A stretch of DNA of 64,000 bases from Larimichthys crocea (Eukaryota > Chordata > Actinopteri > Sciaenidae): NCBI RefSeq assembly GCF_000972845.2, contig NC_040017.1, positions 22,777,606 to 22,841,605 on the forward strand. The letters run 5' to 3'. Within the stretch, counting starts at the first letter, position 1. Each line of letters opens with the position of its first letter. This document shows positions 63,401 through 64,000 of the stretch, in pieces. Under the pieces are notes generated by a model, which was not told the origin of the DNA, searched no databases, and was given only the letters and a program-made list of their open reading frames with translations. Both the position numbers and the translations under genes were made by a program.

Positions 63401-64000
63401 CTACTGTCTGCATCATCTTTTATCTTGATGAGTGTTTCATTCTGCCCTCCAATAGATGCTCCAAATGGAGAGTCACTCTTGGGGCTTCCCAACACAAGAC
63501 GGAGCTCTTCCTCTTCTTCATGTTCTGTGTCATCAACTAGTACCAGGACACAAGGCTTTTCAATTTCTCCTGAAAAAAAGTAAAGAGAAAAGGCATTGAG
63601 CAACTTAATATCCTTGCAATTCATTTTAACAAGTGAAGAAATCACAAACCACGCATAGGTATGTGTGCTAGGTTTTTACTACACCACCTGGTAAGAAGGT
63701 GATGATGGATGCATCTGTGTTGGGCCTCTCATTGAAGTCCATCATAACCTGGGCCGTTCCCTGCCTGCTGTAGCAGCGTACTGTGGACTTGTAGCTGATA
63801 TCACCACTGCGGTATACAATGGCTGAGATCTGCCCTGAGTTCTCACTCCCCACATACACAGCGTCATGGAACTGCACCTTTGGCACTGGAATGAAACCCA
63901 TAAATCAATAAACATCAGAAATACAGTGGAGAAATCACAAACTGTTTGTAACCATTTGAATGAATTTTAATAATAAGATCTTCACTCACAGTCTGAAACA
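42492..64000 (-). CDS. frem2: FREM2, C-terminal 1,046 residues (Fraser-complex extracellular matrix protein)
   Basis: Partial: the 5' exons lie beyond the right edge. Minus-strand exons in gene order: 63990-64000, 63688-63885, 63405-63569, 62912-63094, 62680-62810, 62419-62574, 61890-62193, 61344-61475, 60780-61111, 58133-58325, 57940-58044, 57606-57733, 57374-57508, 56729-56855, 55975-56162, 55741-55887, 42492-42998. All are GT-AG and in frame. The first six encode Calx-beta modules ([61 protein letters not shown]). The rest encode the long membrane-proximal region. The last exon has a dibasic RARR site, a 25-residue transmembrane helix (42591-42665), a short basic tail and the C-terminus DSSEV, a class I PDZ ligand of the kind bound by GRIP1. 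FREM2 works with FRAS1 and FREM1 under epidermal basement membranes. It is not FREM1, which ends in a lectin domain. The last intron is inflated by an apparent assembly error. Confidence 0.95.
42591..42665 (-). other. transmembrane segment of FREM2
   Basis: The codons translate to an uninterrupted hydrophobic stretch, [20 protein letters not shown] plus VVLLV, followed by RSKKEKKE. The positive-inside rule fits a type I membrane protein with a cytoplasmic tail of about 35 residues. Confidence 0.9.
43431..44779. mobile_element. hAT-like DNA transposon, defective
   Basis: The ends are inverted copies: TAGGGATGTAACGAT at the left, and at the right its complement ending in ACATCCCTA (15 matching bases). 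Subterminal sequence also repeats the theme of ATCG-rich phrases (aaaaatcgtgac and its relatives). The length of about 1.35 kb is too short for a full transposase. A 44-codon frame starting at 43696 ([16 protein letters not shown], very basic) looks like the N-terminus of a fish hAT-type transposase and is followed by a donor-like site at 43952. I do not find a clean 8-base target duplication. Family assignment follows from the termini. Confidence 0.65.
44869..44894. repeat. (TTTA)n microsatellite
   Basis: About six uninterrupted TTTA units just to the right of the hAT-like element. Confidence 0.9.
45074..45168 (+). repeat. direct repeat A, outer copy
   Basis: About 95 bases starting gtacagctacaacctcac and ending ccagtttttattgttaa. 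The same sequence, same orientation, recurs at 52440-52529 with a few single-base indels. It lies immediately outside the left palindrome arm, while the other copy lies immediately inside the right arm. This geometry is diagnostic for how the locus was assembled. Confidence 0.9.
45835..46130. mobile_element. interspersed repeat, left-arm copy
   Basis: Mirror copy of the repeat at 58385-58690, with extra indels. See that entry for the character of the element. Confidence 0.45.
46181..48717 (+). pseudogene. antisense copy of seven frem2 exons (frameshifted, probably artefact)
   Basis: Blocks matching frem2 exons appear on the plus strand at about 46181-46373, 46460-46562, 46765-46892, 46986-47119, 47627-47755, 48311-48492 and 48577-48717. 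They are in the same order and spacing as the minus-strand exons from 58325 to 55741. Each carries frame-breaking indels; for example the first block reads [15 protein letters not shown] and then slips frame after SPVG. Splice motifs are partly lost. They belong to the left palindrome arm and should not be annotated as a gene. Confidence 0.85.
49030..49210. mobile_element. interspersed repeat, left-arm copy
   Basis: 'ccagtgtgtaggatttaatg' and the following sequence resemble a widespread teleost repeat. The mirror copy is at about 55240-55460. Confidence 0.4.
49719..51300 (+). pseudogene. broken copy of the coiled-coil gene (left arm)
   Basis: It begins with TATATAAGG at 49719-49727, an ATG at 49914 and the same [11 protein letters not shown] start (one residue differs by position) as the right-arm gene. 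The frame breaks within about 40 codons and many times after. Its 3' third is better preserved than in the right arm. It includes two copies of a 69-base unit ([16 protein letters not shown], about 51061-51190) and a terminal VEEEEGN with stop near 51300. Useful for reading the real gene; not a separate locus if the palindrome is an artefact. Confidence 0.75.
51061..51190 (+). repeat. 69-base tandem repeat in coiled-coil gene
   Basis: Two tandem units each encode [16 protein letters not shown] plus a short linker. The mirror arm shows the same motif at about 53060-53215 with more indels. It extends the C-terminal, non-coiled-coil part of the protein. Confidence 0.75.
51361..51430 (+). repeat. 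A-rich tract after the coiled-coil gene
   Basis: Mostly A with scattered C, G and T, starting about 60 bases after the stop. The mirror is the T-rich tract at 52845-52905. It could be a degraded poly(A) from retroposition or simple low complexity. Confidence 0.6.
51741..51750. other. assembly gap (10 N)
   Basis: Ten N at the inner end of the left palindrome arm. A fixed-size gap placeholder. Confidence 1.
51751..52416. repeat. tandem interspersed repeat, unit about 277 bases
   Basis: An island between two N gaps, on neither palindrome arm. Two units start aattacagcgcctcctag (51751) and aattatagcgccccctag (52028). Each then repeats in order 'atgacacca', a 'cacttgggac'-like phrase, 'caaagcgtt' with 'gagatatgagc', and 'gattggct'. 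The texture is that of an abundant teleost non-coding repeat. Its placement here is doubtful. Confidence 0.75.
52417..52426. other. assembly gap (10 N)
   Basis: Ten N between the central repeat and direct repeat A'. A gap placeholder like the first. Confidence 1.
52440..52529 (+). repeat. direct repeat A', inner copy
   Basis: Same sequence and orientation as 45074-45168, with small indels. It passes straight into the inner end of the right palindrome arm. The simplest reading is that this is the true continuation of 45168, and everything between is inserted. Confidence 0.9.
52950..54522 (-). CDS. intronless coiled-coil protein of unknown function
   Basis: I do not recognise this gene. An uninterrupted 303-codon frame runs from ATG 54522 to a stop at 53611-53613. 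It starts [11 protein letters not shown], then a short Cys-containing stretch (RGCFCETSC). Long heptad-rich coiled coil follows ([61 protein letters not shown]). Phrases such as YEELQ recur about every 60-70 residues. The mirror copy shows that coding continues past 53611 through a damaged block to a C-terminal Gln/Ala repeat and an acidic end near 52980. The real protein is probably about 450-500 residues. A TATA box and 5' leader of about 160 bases precede it. It lies within the last frem2 intron on the same strand. No membrane segment or catalytic motif is seen. Similarity to myosin or golgin rods would be expected from composition alone. Confidence 0.6.
53475..53612. other. anomalous pyrimidine-rich block inside the coiled-coil gene
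   Basis: On the plus strand this is almost pure C/T with runs of C and T. The equivalent part of the left arm (about 50750-50870) is normal coding-like sequence with phrases such as [10 protein letters not shown] in one frame. It interrupts the frame and is probably sequencing or polishing damage, or a local insertion. Confidence 0.55.
54523..54840 (-). promoter_or_regulatory. TATA promoter and 5' leader of the coiled-coil gene
   Basis: On the minus strand TATATAAGG lies at 54708-54716, with transcription expected near 54680 and the ATG at 54522. Just upstream is TGACATCA (near 54728), a CRE/AP-1-like site. The same elements appear in the left arm at 49701-49727, so they are not sequencing error. 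There is no splice signal between the TATA box and the ATG. Confidence 0.6.
54841..54965. mobile_element. teleost interspersed repeat fragment upstream of the coiled-coil gene
   Basis: The segment reads, on the minus strand, 'ccatagacagtatacaatgg' then 'cgcgacgtcacc' and a 'ggtttctgaag' phrase. This combination recurs widely in fish genomes as a non-coding repeat. It contains a CRE half-palindrome (gacgtca). It may have supplied distal promoter sequence to the gene. Confidence 0.45.
55240..55460. mobile_element. teleost interspersed repeat
   Basis: On the minus strand, 'ccagtgtgtaggatttaatg' with the following 'cagcagtgaagtagcag' type sequence resembles a very common fish repeat. No terminal repeats can be fixed. 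The mirror copy lies at 49030-49210. Confidence 0.45.
58385..58690. mobile_element. interspersed repeat in frem2 intron
   Basis: A phrase 'cacaaagtgcttcacagg', an A-rich middle, 'agaagtcttcagctgctttt' and 'acatttccacagtgtcag' in this order mark a widespread fish non-autonomous element. No coding potential. Mirror copy at 45835-46130. Confidence 0.5.
59334..60779 (-). other. frem2 intron, remaining part
   Basis: Sequence between the outer end of the right palindrome arm and the exon at 60780-61111. AT-rich, with no exon, RNA gene or clear repeat that I can support. Confidence 0.6.
61664..61850. mobile_element. SINE-like repeat with B-box
   Basis: Contains ggattcgaatcc (61781-61792), which fits the pol III B-box, within 'gacatgcgggaaagagccac' and 'tgcacatggggcggctggtc' type sequence. 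This is a common teleost repeat. A T-rich run near 61670 marks one end. It sits in the frem2 intron between the exons at 61344-61475 and 61890-62193, ending about 40 bases from the latter. Confidence 0.55.

Overview
The window is vertebrate nuclear DNA. The genes are split into many exons with GT-AG introns and long AT-rich non-coding spacers. Gene content and repeat types point to a teleost fish; the species cannot be decided from the sequence. Four protein-coding genes are clear. Three are on the plus strand: arfip2 (arfaptin-2, coding 9141-13304), an FHDC1-type formin (17203-21728) and trim3 (33057-38302). The 3' part of frem2 is on the minus strand (from the right edge down to 42492). For the three complete genes the exon lengths I traced sum to whole reading frames (390, 823 and 747 residues). 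The frem2 part gives the last 1,046 residues of the protein.

Layout: 1-8450 is non-coding and repeat-bearing. 8450-14500 is arfip2 with a CpG-rich promoter carrying a perfect CRE. 16300-22860 is the formin gene. 22860-33017 is spacer plus candidate trim3 promoters. 33018-40220 is trim3 with a long 3' UTR. From about 40530 to the right end is frem2, tail-to-tail with trim3. The order arfaptin-FHDC-TRIM mirrors human ARFIP1-FHDC1-TRIM2 on chromosome 4, whereas the human ARFIP2-TRIM3 locus has no FHDC gene as far as I know.

The last frem2 intron (42999-55740) is the odd part. It holds a hAT-like DNA transposon and then a large palindrome. About 6.6 kb of plus-strand sequence (45169-51740) is an inverted, indel-riddled copy of 52530-59333, with two 10-N gaps and a scrap of tandem repeat at the centre. 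A roughly 95-base piece just outside the left arm (45074-45168) recurs in direct orientation at the inner start of the right arm (52440-52529). This pattern looks like an uncorrected inverted long read placed in a gap rather than real biology. The plus-strand frem2 'exons' at 46181-48717 should therefore not be taken as a second gene.

Inside that intron, on the frem2 strand, sits an intronless coiled-coil gene of unknown function (start 54522). It has its own TATA box, CRE-like sites and an A-rich 3' end, and is the best candidate for something undescribed. Functionally, the named genes act in membrane traffic (arfaptin-2), actin and microtubule remodelling (FHDC), ubiquitin ligation in neurons (TRIM3) and basement-membrane adhesion (FREM2). 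Nothing suggests they work as one system.
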